Part shown: piece by piece, positions 46,340 to 57,959 of the stretch
Numbering within the stretch: the first letter of the stretch is position 1
Layout of the letters: the number at the start of each line of letters is the position of its first letter
Assembly (NCBI GenBank): GCA_009746045.1
Contig: RPFO01000891.1
Location: 1,506,559-1,570,558 of the forward strand
Reading direction: 5' to 3'
Length of the DNA: 64,000 bases
Origin: Mesostigma viride
Lineage: Eukaryota; Streptophyta; Mesostigmatophyceae; Mesostigmatales; Mesostigmataceae
Position numbers and translations under genes: made by a program
Notes under the pieces: model-generated
What the model was told of the DNA's origin: nothing
The model's input: only the letters and a program-made list of their open reading frames with translations
The model's database searches: none

Positions 46340-49060
46340 ATGGCCATGCGCCATCAACCATGGCCATGCGTCATCAACCATGGCCATGCGTCATCAACCA
46401 TGGCCATGCGCCATCAACCATAGCCATGCGCCATCAACCATGGCCATGCGCCATCAACCATAGCCATGCGTCATCAACCATGGCCATGCACCATCACCCA
46501 TGGCCATGCGCCATCACCCATGGCCATGCGCCATCAACCATGGCCATGCGTCATCAACCATGCCCATGCGCCATCAACCATGGCCATGCGCCATCAACCA
46601 TGGCCATGCGCCATCAACCATGGCCATGCGCCATCAACCATGGCCATGCGCCATCAACCATGGCCATGCGCCATCACCCATGGCCATGCGCCATCAACCA
46701 TGGCCATGCGTCATCAACCACGGCCATGCATCATCAACCATGGCCATGCACCATCAACCATGGCCATGCACCATCAACCATGGCCATGCGTCATCACCCA
46801 TGGCCATGCGCCATCAACCATGGCCATGCGCCATCAACCATGGCCATGCGTCATCACCCATGGCCATGCACCATCAACCATGGCCATGCGTCATCAACCA
46901 TGGCCATGCACCATCAACCATCAACCATGGCCATGCGCCATCACCCATCAACCATGGCCATGCGCCATCACCCATGGCCATGCGCCATCAACCATGGCCA
47001 TGCACCATCAACCATGACCATGCGTCATCACCCATGACCATGCGCCATCACCCATGGCCATGCGCCATCAACCATGGCAATGCGCCATCACCCATCAACC
47101 ATGGCCATGCGCCATCACCCATGGCCATGCGTCATCAACCACGGCCATGCATCATCAACCATGGCCATGCACCATCAACCATGGCCATGCACCATCAACC
47201 ATGGCCATGCGTCATCACCCATGGCCATGCGCCATCAACCATGGCCATGCGCCATCAACCATGGCCATGCGTCATCACCCATGGCCATGCACCATCAACC
47301 ATGGCCATGCGTCATCAACCATGGCCATGCACCATCAACCATCAACCATGGCCATGCGCCATCACCCATCAACCATGGCCATGCGCCATCACCCATGGCC
47401 ATGCGTCATCAACCACGGCCATGCATCATCAACCATGGCCATGCACCATCAACCATGGCCATGCACCATCAACCATGGCCATGCGCCATCAACCATGGCC
47501 ATGCACCATCAACCATGGCCATGCGTCATCACCCATGGCCATGCGCCATCAACCATCAACCATGGCAATGCGCCATCACCCATCAACCATGGCCATGCGC
47601 CATCAACCATGGCCATGCGTCATCAACCATGGCCATGCGCCATCAACCATCAACCATGGCCATGCACCATCACCCATGGCCATGCGCCATCAACCATGGC
47701 CATGCGCCATCAACCATGGCCATGCACCATCAACCATGGCCATGCGTCATCAACCATGGCCATGCACCATCAACCATCAACCATGGCCATGCGTCATCAA
47801 CCATCAACCATGGCCATGCGTCATCAACCATGGCCATGCGCCATCAACCATGGCCATGCACCATCACCCATGGCCATGCGTCATCAACCATGGCCATGCG
47901 CCATCACCCATGGCCATGCGCCATCAACCATGGCCATGCGCCATCAACCATGGCCATGCGCCATCAACCATGGCCATGCGCCATCACCCATGGCCATGCG
48001 TCATCAACCATGGCCATGCACCATCACCCATGGCCATGCGTCATCAACCATGGCCATGCACCATCACCCATGGCCATGCGCCATCAGCCACGGCCATGCG
48101 CCATCAACCATGGCCATGCACCATCAACCATGGCCATGCGTCATCAACCATGGCCATGCACCATCACCCATGGCCATGCACCATCACCCATGGCCATGCG
48201 CCATCAACCATGGCCATGCGTCATCAACCATGGCCATGCACCATCAACCATGGCCATGCGCCATCAACCATGGCCATGCGTCATCAACCATGGCCATGCG
48301 TCATCAACCATGGCCATGCGCCATCAACCATGGCCATGCGCCATCAACCATGGCCATGCGCCATCACCCATGGCCATGCGCCATCAACCATGGCCATGCA
48401 CCATCACCCATGGCCATGCGTCATCAACCATGGCCATGCGCCATCAACCATGGCCATGCGCCATCAACCATGGCCATGCGCCATCAACCATGGCCATGCG
48501 CCATCACCCATGGCCATGCGTCATCAACCATGGCCATGCACCATCACCCATGGCCATGCGCCATCAACCATGGCCATGCGCCATCAACCATGGCCATGCG
48601 CCATCAACCACGGCCATGCGCCATCAACCATGGCCATGCACCATCAACCATGGCCATGCGTCATCAACCATGGCCATGCACCATCACCCATGGCCATGCA
48701 CCATCACCCATGGCCATGCGCCATCAACCATGGCCATGCGCCATCAACCATGGCCATGCGCCATCAACCATGGCCATGCGCCATCAACCATGGCCATGCA
48801 CCATCAACCATGGCCATGCGTCATCACCCATGGCCATGCACCATCACCCATGGCCATGCGCCATCAACCATGGCCATGCACCATCAACCATGGCCATGCA
48901 CCATCACCCATGGCCATGCGCCATCACCCACGGCCATGCACCATCAACCATGGCCATGCACCATCAACCATCAACCATGGCCATGCGCCATCAACCATGG
49001 CCATGCACCATCAACCATGGCCATGCGCCATCAACCATGGCCATGCGTCATCAACCATAC
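46340..49060. repeat. 2.7-kb satellite of a 20-bp unit
   Basis: About 135 copies of CCATCAACCATGGCCATGCG, varying mainly at three positions (GCG/GCA, CCATC/TCATC, AACC/ACCC), with several units extended by an extra ATCAACC. Since 20 is not a multiple of three, three units are needed to return to frame, producing 20-residue protein shadows (up to 884 residues) in all plus frames. Larger blocks are duplicated: the variant CACGGCCATGCATC recurs at 46721, 47142 and 47416 with similar surroundings. Confidence 0.97.
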
Positions 49061-49198
49061 ATATCATCAGCAGACTACGCCTTCCCACCTCCACCCCTCG
49101 CGACCACCTGATCTCAATCAACAAGTAATCAGCCCCAGGCCTATCCTGCCGTAATCAACCCAAGCCCTACCTGGCCTATCCACGCAAGGCCTACCTTG

Positions 49199-49262
49199 CC
49201 ACCATCCTCCCGCAGCTTGCGCACGTCATCGAAGTAGCCCTTGCCCATCTCCTCTTTTCTGA
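49199..49262 (-). CDS. Candidate internal exon of an unrecognised gene
   Basis: Between a CTCCATCAG acceptor and a GTAGGC donor, a 64-bp block reads KEEMGKGYFDDVRKLREDGG and a final lysine. Charge pattern and splice signals look genuine. Neighbouring exons would lie across the large repeats on either side and were not found. Confidence 0.35.
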
Positions 49263-49402
49263 TGGAGCCGATCGATCGAGCCGGTCGATGGAGGCAAAGC
49301 CACGGAGGCAGAGGAATGAATGATACATGACAGAATGAGTGGGTCAATAAATGTCAAGAAAATGAATAAATGAATAAATGCATAAATGAATAAATGAATA
49401 AA

Positions 49403-49672
49403 TGAATGGACGGACGGACGGACGGACGGACGGACGGACGGACGGACGGACGGACGGACGGACGGACGGACGGACGGACGGACGGACGGACGGACGGACG
49501 GACGGACGGACGGACGGACGGACGGACGGACGGACGGACGGACGGACGGACGGACGGACGGACGGACGGACGACGGACGGACGGACGGACGGACGGACGG
49601 ACGGACGGACGGACGGACGGACGGACGGACGGACGGACGGACGGACGGACGGACGGACGGACGGACGGACGG
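49403..49672. repeat. (GGAC)n array
   Basis: About 67 almost perfect GGAC units with one single-base slip near 49571. Confidence 0.97.
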
Positions 49673-50545
49673 AGGAGGGAGGGAGGGAGGGAGGGAGGAG
49701 GGAGGGAGGGAGGGAGGGAGGGAGGGAGGGAGGGAGGGAGGGAGGGAGGGAGGAGGGAGGGAGGGAGGGAGGGAGGGAGGGAGGGAGGGAGGGAGGAGGG
49801 AGGGAGGGAGGGAGGGGGGGAGGGAGGAGGGAGGGAGGAGGGAGGGAGGGAGGGAGGGAGGAGGGAGGGAGGAGGGAGGGAGGGAGGGAGGGAGGGAGGG
49901 AGGAGGGAGGGAGGGAGGAGGGAGGAGGGAGGGAGGGAGGGAGGGAGGGAGGGAGGGAGGGAGGGAGGGAGGGAGGGAGGGAGGAGGGAGGAGGGAGGGA
50001 GGGAGGGAGGGAGGGAGGGAGAGGGAGGGAGGGAGGGAGGGAGGGAGGGAGGGAGGGAGGGAGGGAGGGAGGGAGGGAGGGAGGGAGGGAGGGAGGGGGA
50101 GGAGGGAGGGAGGGAGGGAGGAGGGAGGGAGGGAGGGAGGAGGGAGGGAGGGAGGGAGGAGGGAGGGAGGGAGGGAGGAGGGAGGGAGGGAGGAGGAGGG
50201 AGGGAGGGAGGGAGGAGAGGGAGGGAGGGAGGGAGGGAGGGAGGGAGGGAGGGAGGGAGGAGGGAGGAGGGAGGGAGGGAGGGAGGGGAGGGAGGGAGGG
50301 AGGAGGGAGGGAGGGAGGGAGGGAGGGAGGAGGAGGGAGGAGGGAGGGAGGAGGGAGGGAGGGAGGGAGGGAGGGAGGGAGGGAGGAGGGAGGGAGGGAG
50401 GGAGGGAGGGAGGGAGGAGGAGGGAGGGAGGGAGGGAGGGAGGGAGGGAGGAGGGGAGGGAGGAGGGAGGGAGGGAGGGAGGGAGGGAGGGAGGGAGGGA
50501 GGGAGGGAGGGAGGGAGGGAGGGAGGGAGGAGGGAGGGAGGAAGA
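49673..50545. repeat. (GGGA)n array with GGA slips
   Basis: About 870 bp of GGGA/GGA units on the plus strand, joined directly to the GGAC array. It is rich in GGG runs and so capable of forming G-quadruplexes. Confidence 0.97.
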
Positions 50546-51206
50546 AAGGAACGGATGAATGAATATACACATGAACGAGTGACCGCGTGTATGGCCTAGC
50601 ATGTGCTGGCAACAAAGCTGGGACGGCATCTCCCTGGCAATGTAGTACAGCGGGTGCTGCACCAGGAGCAGAGAATAACGGCTCATACTGATGGTGGCCG
50701 CCTTGTGAAGCTATTGGTGCAGAAACAGTTTGAAACCACATAAATAGACCCCCCCCCCCCCTCCCAATAACCATGAAAATAAATAAAATCAAGTCAAAAG
50801 AAATCAAATGAAATGAAGTGAAATAATAATAATATTAATCATAATAATGATAATAATAATATTAATAATAACATTAATAATAATAAACGATACCCAATGT
50901 GTATATTTGTTGAGAATGATGGATGATGGAAATCAGAGTGGCACACAAGTGAGGCACGAACCATTGGAATCTCAGCAAGAAAGGACAGCCAGCCAAAAAC
51001 AAGGAACAACAAAATCTTCAGGCATGCGTGACGGCTGCATGCCCATCGGGGAGCTTGGCTGGGTACATCGAAACTGCATGGGTTAGCCCCCAAACCCGTG
51101 GGATGCAGCCGTGATGGGCAAATGTATACAACAGGAGCCGGTGCTGGTTGTCTCGGACTAATAATTTAAAAATAATTCAGACGATACACAGTTACACTAA
51201 AGACAT
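50546..51206. other. No gene recognised
   Basis: Contains a 16-base C run at about 50747 and an ATA/ATTA-rich stretch at 50822-50888. GTGCTGGTTGTCTCGGACTA, a recurring word of this window, lies at 51141. Confidence 0.4.
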
Positions 51207-51575
51207 AGTCGTAGTCGTAGTCGTAGTTGTAGTCGTAGTCGTAGTCGTAGTCGTAGTCGTAGTCGTAGTCGTAGTCGTAGTCGTAGTCGTAGTCGTAGTC
51301 GTAGTCGTAGTCGTAGTCGTAGTCGTAGTCGTAGTCGTAGTCGTAGTCGTAGTCGTAGTCGTAGTCGTAGTCGTAGTCGTAGTCGTAGTCGTAGTCGTAG
51401 TCGTAGTCGTAGTCGTAGTCGTAGTCGTAGTCGTAGTCGTAGTCGTAGTCGCAGTCGCAGTAGTAGTCGTAGTCGTAGTCGTAGTCGTAGTCGGTAGTCG
51501 TAGTCGTAGTCGTAGCCGTAGCCGTAGTCGTAGTCGTAGTCGTAGTCGTAGTCGTAGTCGTAGCCGTAGTCGTAC
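51207..51575. repeat. (GTAGTC)n hexamer array
   Basis: About 60 hexamer units with a few GTAGCC, GCAGTC and one-base slips toward the right end. Confidence 0.97.
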
Positions 51576-52375
51576 AGTGTATATGTATAAACGATGGAAA
51601 CTTCCGCAAGTCACCAGAACATCACAGGGAACAAGATGGAGGAGCAATTTGTTCACGGGAAGATAGATAGAGGCACAAGATGAAGACGAATCATATTCGT
51701 TAAATACGGCACTCACATCCGCCGCCGCTCCGCCGCAACCTCCCCCGCGTCCTTGGCCTGCGCCGTGCAGTGACAACGATTCATGTGATGCAACGACAGT
51801 GGTCCATGCGGACGCCGCGCGATGACGACAGAACCAGCACAGGGGGGCAAACATGTGAGTTTACAAGCAACCGGGTTGGAACCAACGCGCGCAAAGCCCC
51901 ACCGCGCTTCCAGTAGGAACATGAAAAATCAGAAGAGGCGCCCAAACATCAGACGCGCCTCTTGAGTCAGCATCAGAAGCGTCTGATGCTGACACATCAG
52001 AAGCGGTGCGAGAGAGATTCTCACATAAACGCGCACCTGACCGGAGCGGAGCGGGCACGGCGCAAGGGAGAGTGTTGGCAAATGCGCACCCCACTTAAAA
52101 CTAGCCTCGTCAGTCCAGGGGGCAGTCCAGGGGGCAGTCCAGGGGGGCAGTGAGGAGAATGGGCAGGCGAGTGAGTAAGTGGGTACGGGAATTGGCGGCA
52201 GGGGGTGGGTGAGAGGGGTGGGTGGGAGATGGACTCTGGGTACTTCACAAGGCAGCCATCACCACAGGATTTTCCAAACACACGTCGTTGCATGGTAGCG
52301 CCTCCCCTGGTGTTGCGCCCAGTCCAGGGCAGCGTCAACGTGGAGGGCTTCCAGAAAACATTTGCAGGAAGGGGT
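51576..52375. other. No gene recognised; perfect hairpin at 51966-51993
   Basis: GTCAGCATCAGA and TCTGATGCTGAC are exact reverse complements with a 4-base loop; parts of the arm recur just outside (CATCAGACGCG, ACATCAGAAGCG). A 13-bp CAGTCCAGGGGG triplication lies at 52112-52148. Confidence 0.5.
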
Positions 52376-52515
52376 AAGGAAGGAAGGGGCAGGGAGGAAG
52401 GGAGGAAGGAAGGGATTGGGTTTGGGGGAGGGAGGGAGGGAGGAAGGGATTGGGTTTGGGGGAGGGAGGGAGGGAGGGAGGGATTGGGTTTGGGGGAGGG
52501 AGGGAGGGAGGAAGG
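52376..52515. repeat. Three copies of a 41- to 45-bp G-rich unit
   Basis: GGGATTGGGTTTGGGGGAGG followed by GAGGGAGGAA units repeats three times with small length changes. Confidence 0.85.
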
Positions 52516-53734
52516 GGTTGGGGGAGATTGGAGGATAGCGACTGGAGCAGAAGACCATTCTGTACAAGCGTGCTTGTTTGAGAGAAGAGCTGTAGCTCTA
52601 CCTGCTTCACCAGGGGCATCCTAATGATACCTAGCGCATACAGGCACACTAGCCACAGTCCCACATGTTAAACACACGGGGCACCGTAAACCTACCAAAA
52701 AGTATAACACAGTAGATTATCTGCTTTACCAAGCTACGTGCACGACGGATGGCCGATCGCACCAGCATCTGCTTCTAGACCACCACAGTAGTTTCTGGTC
52801 AGTATCGCTGCATCGGGTTCACACAGCCCCCGTGTAACCTACTTTGAAACCACCAAATAATCCTCGTGTCGCGCCTGTCGAACACCATTCCCTCCATACG
52901 CTTCTGCCGTTTGCTTGCTGTCCCCAGACGTCCGCGGTTAGATGGCCAGAACACAGAATTGCTTGCAAGCCTCGGAAGTAGCCGATGTGTTGTGCGCTCA
53001 GCGCGCTCAACTGCGACACGGGAGCGTGTTAACGAAGTACCCAAGTGGAACCATAAAAAGCGTATATTATTATAAGCAGCAAAAGGCATTAGATAACACC
53101 CACGAATGCATACAGGAGATGTATCCATGGCTAATTCTCTTGGCTCGCCGAGTGAACATAATTCTACAGATAACTAACTCCAACCAGTCGAAATTTACGG
53201 AATGCAAATTACCGCCCACATCGTACCTTGTGGCGATACATATCTCAGTGCTAGAATTGGAGATAGCAGCTCATCGTTCAGCAAAATCCCATAAAGTCGT
53301 TCAGTTCTGCAGCATTGTGTCTACACATGCCCAACTATCAGATGTTCACATAGACGCCGACTCAGCCGAATTAGGCTCTGTGAACTATGGTCACAATATA
53401 TGGTTGAGAGGTGCTAGCCGACGTGGGGATTCGCTGCGTGTTGCTACGCACGTATGCGGCACTAATTAGCTCTTTCACACCCCCGTCACTGATCTCGCCA
53501 ACACGCGTAACATCGTGTAGCCTCGCGGGTAGGCACACGTACGCTCAAGGAAAACTGTCTCCCGCCCTGCTCCCGCGCGTAAAGTACACATGTGCGGCCC
53601 TGGTGCGCCGTGCGGTGGCCGCAAGCCGGCGTTAAGTACCAGTCGATGCCATCGGGCATTAGATAGAGCAGTATCCCCAATGCTGCCAGCTGACACCGAC
53701 CCAGTCCGCGGGGCTGCTGTGACGACGACTGCAG
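52516..53734. other. No gene recognised
   Basis: A 175-residue open frame at 52942-53469 (plus) has ordinary amino-acid composition but no motif I know. It may be a decayed gene. Nothing else is supported. Confidence 0.35.
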
Positions 53735-53850
53735 GATTTTATCGCCAGACAAAACGTCGTGGGGAAGCTCCTATTCGGGCCAGGATGAAGAAAACTCTTG
53801 TGCGGGGGCGAGTGCGGGGGTCCGGGCCAATACCGCACTAAAATCCGACG
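53735..53850 (+). repeat. Dispersed repeat, left member of an inverted pair
   Basis: Carries GGGCCAGGATGAAGAAAACT and GTGCGGGGGCGAGTGCGGGG. The same ~110 bp is present inverted at 60525-60640 with a few differences. Confidence 0.8.
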
Positions 53851-55430
53851 CGCCCAGACAAGCCGCGCCGGGCCGGCACACGAATTAGCGCGGGAAACAG
53901 GGCCGATGGCGTGCATGCTGCCCGGCATACGGGACTTCAACACAATGGCACTTCACTGTGACTACCTAGCACATTGAGGAATTATTTCTCTGAGAAAAGG
54001 AATTACCGGGTGCAGTGTTAGGGAACGCGAAGTCAAGCTAGCCCGCCCTTTATTAGTATGGCCACGGAAACGTAGTGCAGACTTGAGTGCCGGGTGTGTT
54101 CTAATATTTAGGCCTTTAGCTAGTGTTGCTATGGTCTCGTCCTAATACCGCTATTACTCCTTGCATGGGTCGCGCCGGTCTTACAAAAGGCATTTGGATG
54201 TTTGCCCAAGGTATAATTGGTCGTAAGGTCCGAAGGTAAATTGAGACGACGAACCTTTTACGTCCCTGGGATTCATACCTGTAAGCTTAAAGAGTATTGT
54301 CAAGCCTGGTCTTTACTAGTCACAATAAAAGCAGGCTAAGCTTTTTTCCCCTCCTGAAACCCGTTGGGCGTGGTCGACGAATGACGGAAGACATTATGGA
54401 TGTACGCTTACCTGAGAACGGGCGTTTTCTCGTCTGAAAGCGCTGGGTCATACCAGCCCCACTTTCTCCCTCCCCTCCTGATCGACCATCCTGCCTTATG
54501 CCTCCCCCCCACCCCCACCCACCCACCCACACAACCCGCGCCGACCCTGCTTCCATCTCTCGTCTTCTATGCTTACCATGCCTTGCCTGCTCATACGTCG
54601 CTGTAAATTTCCAAGAAAGCATCTTATGAAATTGTCGGGAAAGGCAACAGAACGCTGCAACAATGCGTGCCTTTCCTATATGGCTTTCTGCATATCAACT
54701 TGGTTGTATATCTCGTGAGTGAAAGTGAAGGATTTCATATATAGCATAATGTGTCGCATGTGATAATGGTAGTGATGTGTCATTTGTTGTAATGCTTTGT
54801 GCGTACGTGTGTTAGGGTAATACTTTTAGTGGATTGAAATAGTGTACATTGCTACTACATCTCGCGATTGGCTTTTGGGACATGCGGCCCGTGATGCTAG
54901 GATGGCAGTATATACAAAAATGTAGACCATTATACAACGAGATGAACACCATTTATGTGCCTTCTATAGTATGTGCATGCAACTTTGTTGCCACATGTCA
55001 CGCCTAGAAATGGTGGTCCGTGGTCCATGGTGAGGTAATTGCTAGGCTGAGCCTTTAATTCAGGCCTAATTGGTTACAAGTTCGACATGCCGGCCGTAGC
55101 CATGTGCAGGATTGACCCGGCCGAGTTGTGTGTGTCAATGACCCCCAGGCCTGTTTGGGACCGGTCAGGTAGCTTCGCTTGATATTGCTAGCCATTTCGG
55201 GGCAATTGTTATACCGTAGTTGTTGTTAAAGAATTGGTGCATTCAGGGTGGGCTCACACTCATGGTCGCACTCATGGTCGCTAAATGATCGCTATGGGTT
55301 TACATTGTGCTCAGACTATTCTACACTCATCTAAGACTATTGTACACCTGTCATCTCACCCTCAAGTGTATTTGTTGCACATGCTTCATGTGTGGCCATC
55401 ATGTAGGCCCCTTTATTCCCAAGTCCCACT
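53851..55430. other. No gene recognised
   Basis: Mostly unique sequence, AT-richer after 54620. No coding motif, RNA gene or tandem repeat is evident. Confidence 0.4.
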
Positions 55431-55480
55431 GAGGACTTATGCCCGCGTGACGCAATCTAAGTGAAATAAATAATTGAAAA
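55431..55480 (+). mobile_element. Retroposon 3' end fragment
   Basis: CCCACTGAGGACTTATGCCC and GCGTGACGCAATC match, inverted, the end at 28690-28735; an AATAAATAATTGAAAACC tail follows. Confidence 0.55.
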
Positions 55481-55594
55481 CCAATTAGTACCCTTTGTAA
55501 AGCCTGTTAATGAATGTGCGGTGATCGCCCCCAACCATAGCAGCCATGGGATGAAACTAGGTGAATTTAGTGAATGCGTCACTCGAGCATAAAT

Positions 55595-55870
55595 AATTAA
55601 ATTAAATTAAATTATAACATTTTGTTGTCTCCTTGATAACATGACTCCGTTGGGATATCATGTAGCACATATTCCTTGCTGGATGGATGGAGGTGGGCAA
55701 AGCCGCGAAACCGAGCTAATCTAACTCTAAGCTAATCTAATCTAGAAAACCCTAGCTACTCTACTCAGCAAAGTGCCCCTTCCTCTTGGGGGATGGGGGC
55801 TTGCCCACAGGGGCTGGCGTGTGAGCCTGGACAATCCTCTTCCACCTCTTCTTGTTCTGCATAAAAGTTC
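55595..55870 (-). pseudogene. LINE 3' end (last ORF2 codons, 3' UTR and tail)
   Basis: Minus strand: QNKKRWKRIVQAHTPAPVGK then a stop, matching QDKTRWKKIVKAHTPDPVGK of the LINE ending at 27040. The CCCAACGGAGTCATG terminus and a (TTTAA)n tail lie at the left edge. It is strongly 5'-truncated. Confidence 0.85.
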
Positions 55871-56148
55871 AAGCAAGAGCATACATAACATTTGGGTCTT
55901 GATAACTAAACAAAACAATAATTACATGTGCTGGCTAGTGACCTCATGAGCATGCTGTGCTAACATGCACACATGACACCTAGCTGAATCAATTAATTAA
56001 TCATCATGTGCATGGCTACGTGCAAATTAAAAATGTTGCCCCTACTTGAATCTGTGTTGCCGACCCGTACCCCACAACCCATACCCCACCACCCACTGAT
56101 CACAGAGATTTATGCTCATGTGCATTCGTGATTGCCCCCCCCCCAGGA
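55871..56148. other. No gene recognised
   Basis: Unique AT-moderate sequence between two LINE ends; no feature is seen. Confidence 0.4.
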
Positions 56149-56315
56149 GGACTTCAGGGGCGCTTTGCTGATCGAGTAGAGTAGCTAGGATTTTATAGAT
56201 TAGTTTAGAGATAGCTTAGTTAGGTTTCGCGGCTTCGCCTGGACCCCCATCCATCAAGCAAGGGAATACATGCTACACGATCTCCCAACGGAGTCATGTT
56301 ATAATTTAATTTAAT
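56149..56315 (+). mobile_element. LINE 3' end, plus strand
   Basis: Resembles 27030-27185: GCGGCTTCGCCTGGACCCCC, CTACACGATCTCCCAACGGA and TTATAATTTAATTTAAT. Only the 3' UTR and tail are present. Confidence 0.75.
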
Positions 56316-56325
56316 GCGTGATTGA

Positions 56326-56388
56326 TGCGGTTATGTCGATCATAACCGCATTTAATTAAACTTGATCATGTCGATCAAGTTTAATTAA
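56326..56388. repeat. Two consecutive perfect hairpins
   Basis: TGCGGTTATG/CATAACCGCA with loop TCGAT, then TTAATTAAACTTGATC/GATCAAGTTTAATTAA with loop ATGTC. They sit just beyond the LINE tail. Confidence 0.9.
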
Positions 56389-56489
56389 TTAATCAAAATA
56401 GGGCAGGTTGTGCTGTCCCAATAATTTTGTGAGTTATATCCACTCATCCTTAATCATGTACATGTGTGCCTATGATGAGCCACACCCCA

Positions 56490-56805
56490 GATGATGCCTA
56501 GCTTTATTTAGTTATGTTGTGCCCATGCAGGGAGTAACTCTCTGCTGAGACGCCATGCCCTAGCTTCTTTGTATAGCTATGCTGCTCTTCCCCCCATGAC
56601 AGGCTCCCCCTTCGCTGGGCATAGCTTGAAGATCATGGGGATGCAAGTGCCCTGGTGCACCTAGAGCAAGGGTCCTTTACATCCCCACCCTTGCAGGAAG
56701 TAGCTTAGGATGTATGATAGGCCATATGCCCCCCTCTCAAGGGCTGTGTGCTACATATACTCCCAACGGAGTTATGTTACAATTCAATTCAATTCAATTC
56801 AATAT
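56490..56805 (+). mobile_element. SINE-like retroposon with (AATTC)n tail
   Basis: Third stand-alone copy of the 29850-30153 module, with GGGAGTAACTCTCTGCTGAG, the ACTCCCAACGGAGTTATGTT terminus and a tail of AATTC units (not TTAA). Confidence 0.85.
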
Positions 56806-57145
56806 CCACTCAAACTGTAGCCCCATCCCCTTTCCATACCCGTGACGCAGTCTAGGTGACATTCATTCATCCATTACGTGTAGTACGTGTATGGACATTC
56901 ATTACTTCATACACTAATTAATTACTTGCTTACTTATTCATTAATTAATATACTCACGTTAATCAAATAATCAATTAGTCATACCTCATGCTTCATTATC
57001 CACTCAGTTTCTAGTGACAGGGTTGCAGGTACCACGGCCCGAATCACTATGCTTACCAAATTTGGTAACATGGGGAGCCCACACCGACTGTAGAGCGGTA
57101 AGGCCAAATATGGAGGGATAAGAACATGGAGAGCTGCATAACCTA

Positions 57146-57420
57146 TTAATTAATAAGCACGTGACTGCGTCACGTGGGTGCCAATACAGAGTAAAGGAAC
57201 CTTCAACCCTATATACACAGTGAGAAGGAGGGAGGGCGCCCTAGCTTCTCTCACTGCCGCAGGTGGGCAGGCCACAGAGCGCTCTCTCCACGGCATGGTG
57301 CCGGGGCGCAACACTGTGGGTGCAATACAACCAGTGCAATACCATAGGTAGGCTGACGCATAGCTTATGCTACAAATGTGAGGTGGGCTCAAGACGTCGG
57401 CTAATTAAGGCGCAAGCTGA
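57146..57420 (-). mobile_element. Retroposon, CACGTGAC stem-loop family
   Basis: A TTAATTAATAA tail at the left, then the perfect stem CACGTGACTGCGTCACGTG and the body shared with 39005-39165. A farther part resembles 18500-18530 (ACTGTGGGTGCAATA). Confidence 0.7.
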
Positions 57421-57959
57421 TGGCCACAAGGTGCCAGAGCTAATTGAAGGTACTATAACGCTGTGCGCTAATATCGTTTCAAGTGCTGTAATGCCTAAGC
57501 TATCCCATATATGCATAACCTATATCATTAGCTAGCACATGGAAAACTACTACCTACAATACACATGACATGAAGCCACCATAGCTAACAAGCCTGGGCA
57601 ACGTGATCGACATAAAGGCAGGTGTTTGGTCAGTTAGCTCTTCAGTTTATAGCTCCAAGCTCCACCAACTGCTGGACTCTCACGGATTTGTAGCAGTGTC
57701 GGCCCGCATGCCTAGTCAACGCCGGCATGAATAATCAGGACTGGAACCTCGGATGATGGCCAATGCTGAGATGTCCGCTGTCTGTGTCCACACAATCAGA
57801 CATGCAAGGAGGGCAAAAAATCAACCTAGAAATGACTAACATGCGTGTGCACACACACATGCACGCATACAAAGGAATGTCAAGCTATGGGCGAAACATG
57901 CTTCTTTCTTTTTGCCTATTCTGTTAACTTGCATGCAAATGTACACGCAAAAAGAAAAC
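57421..57959. other. No gene recognised
   Basis: Unique sequence; nothing supported. Confidence 0.4.

Noticed and set aside
46500-49154. 884-residue open reading frame rich in His/Pro/Cys
   Set aside because: It is the 20-bp satellite read in one frame; all three plus frames are equally open, with no start context or domain.
49150-49300. Plus-strand exon reading LAHVIEVALAHLLFSDG
   Set aside because: The minus-strand reading has both a good acceptor and donor and a typical charged composition; the plus reading is its shadow.
49226-50807. Pro/Ser/Leu and Gly/Arg/Glu frames over the GGAC and GGGA arrays
   Set aside because: Open only because the 4-bp units contain no stop codons; no conserved part.
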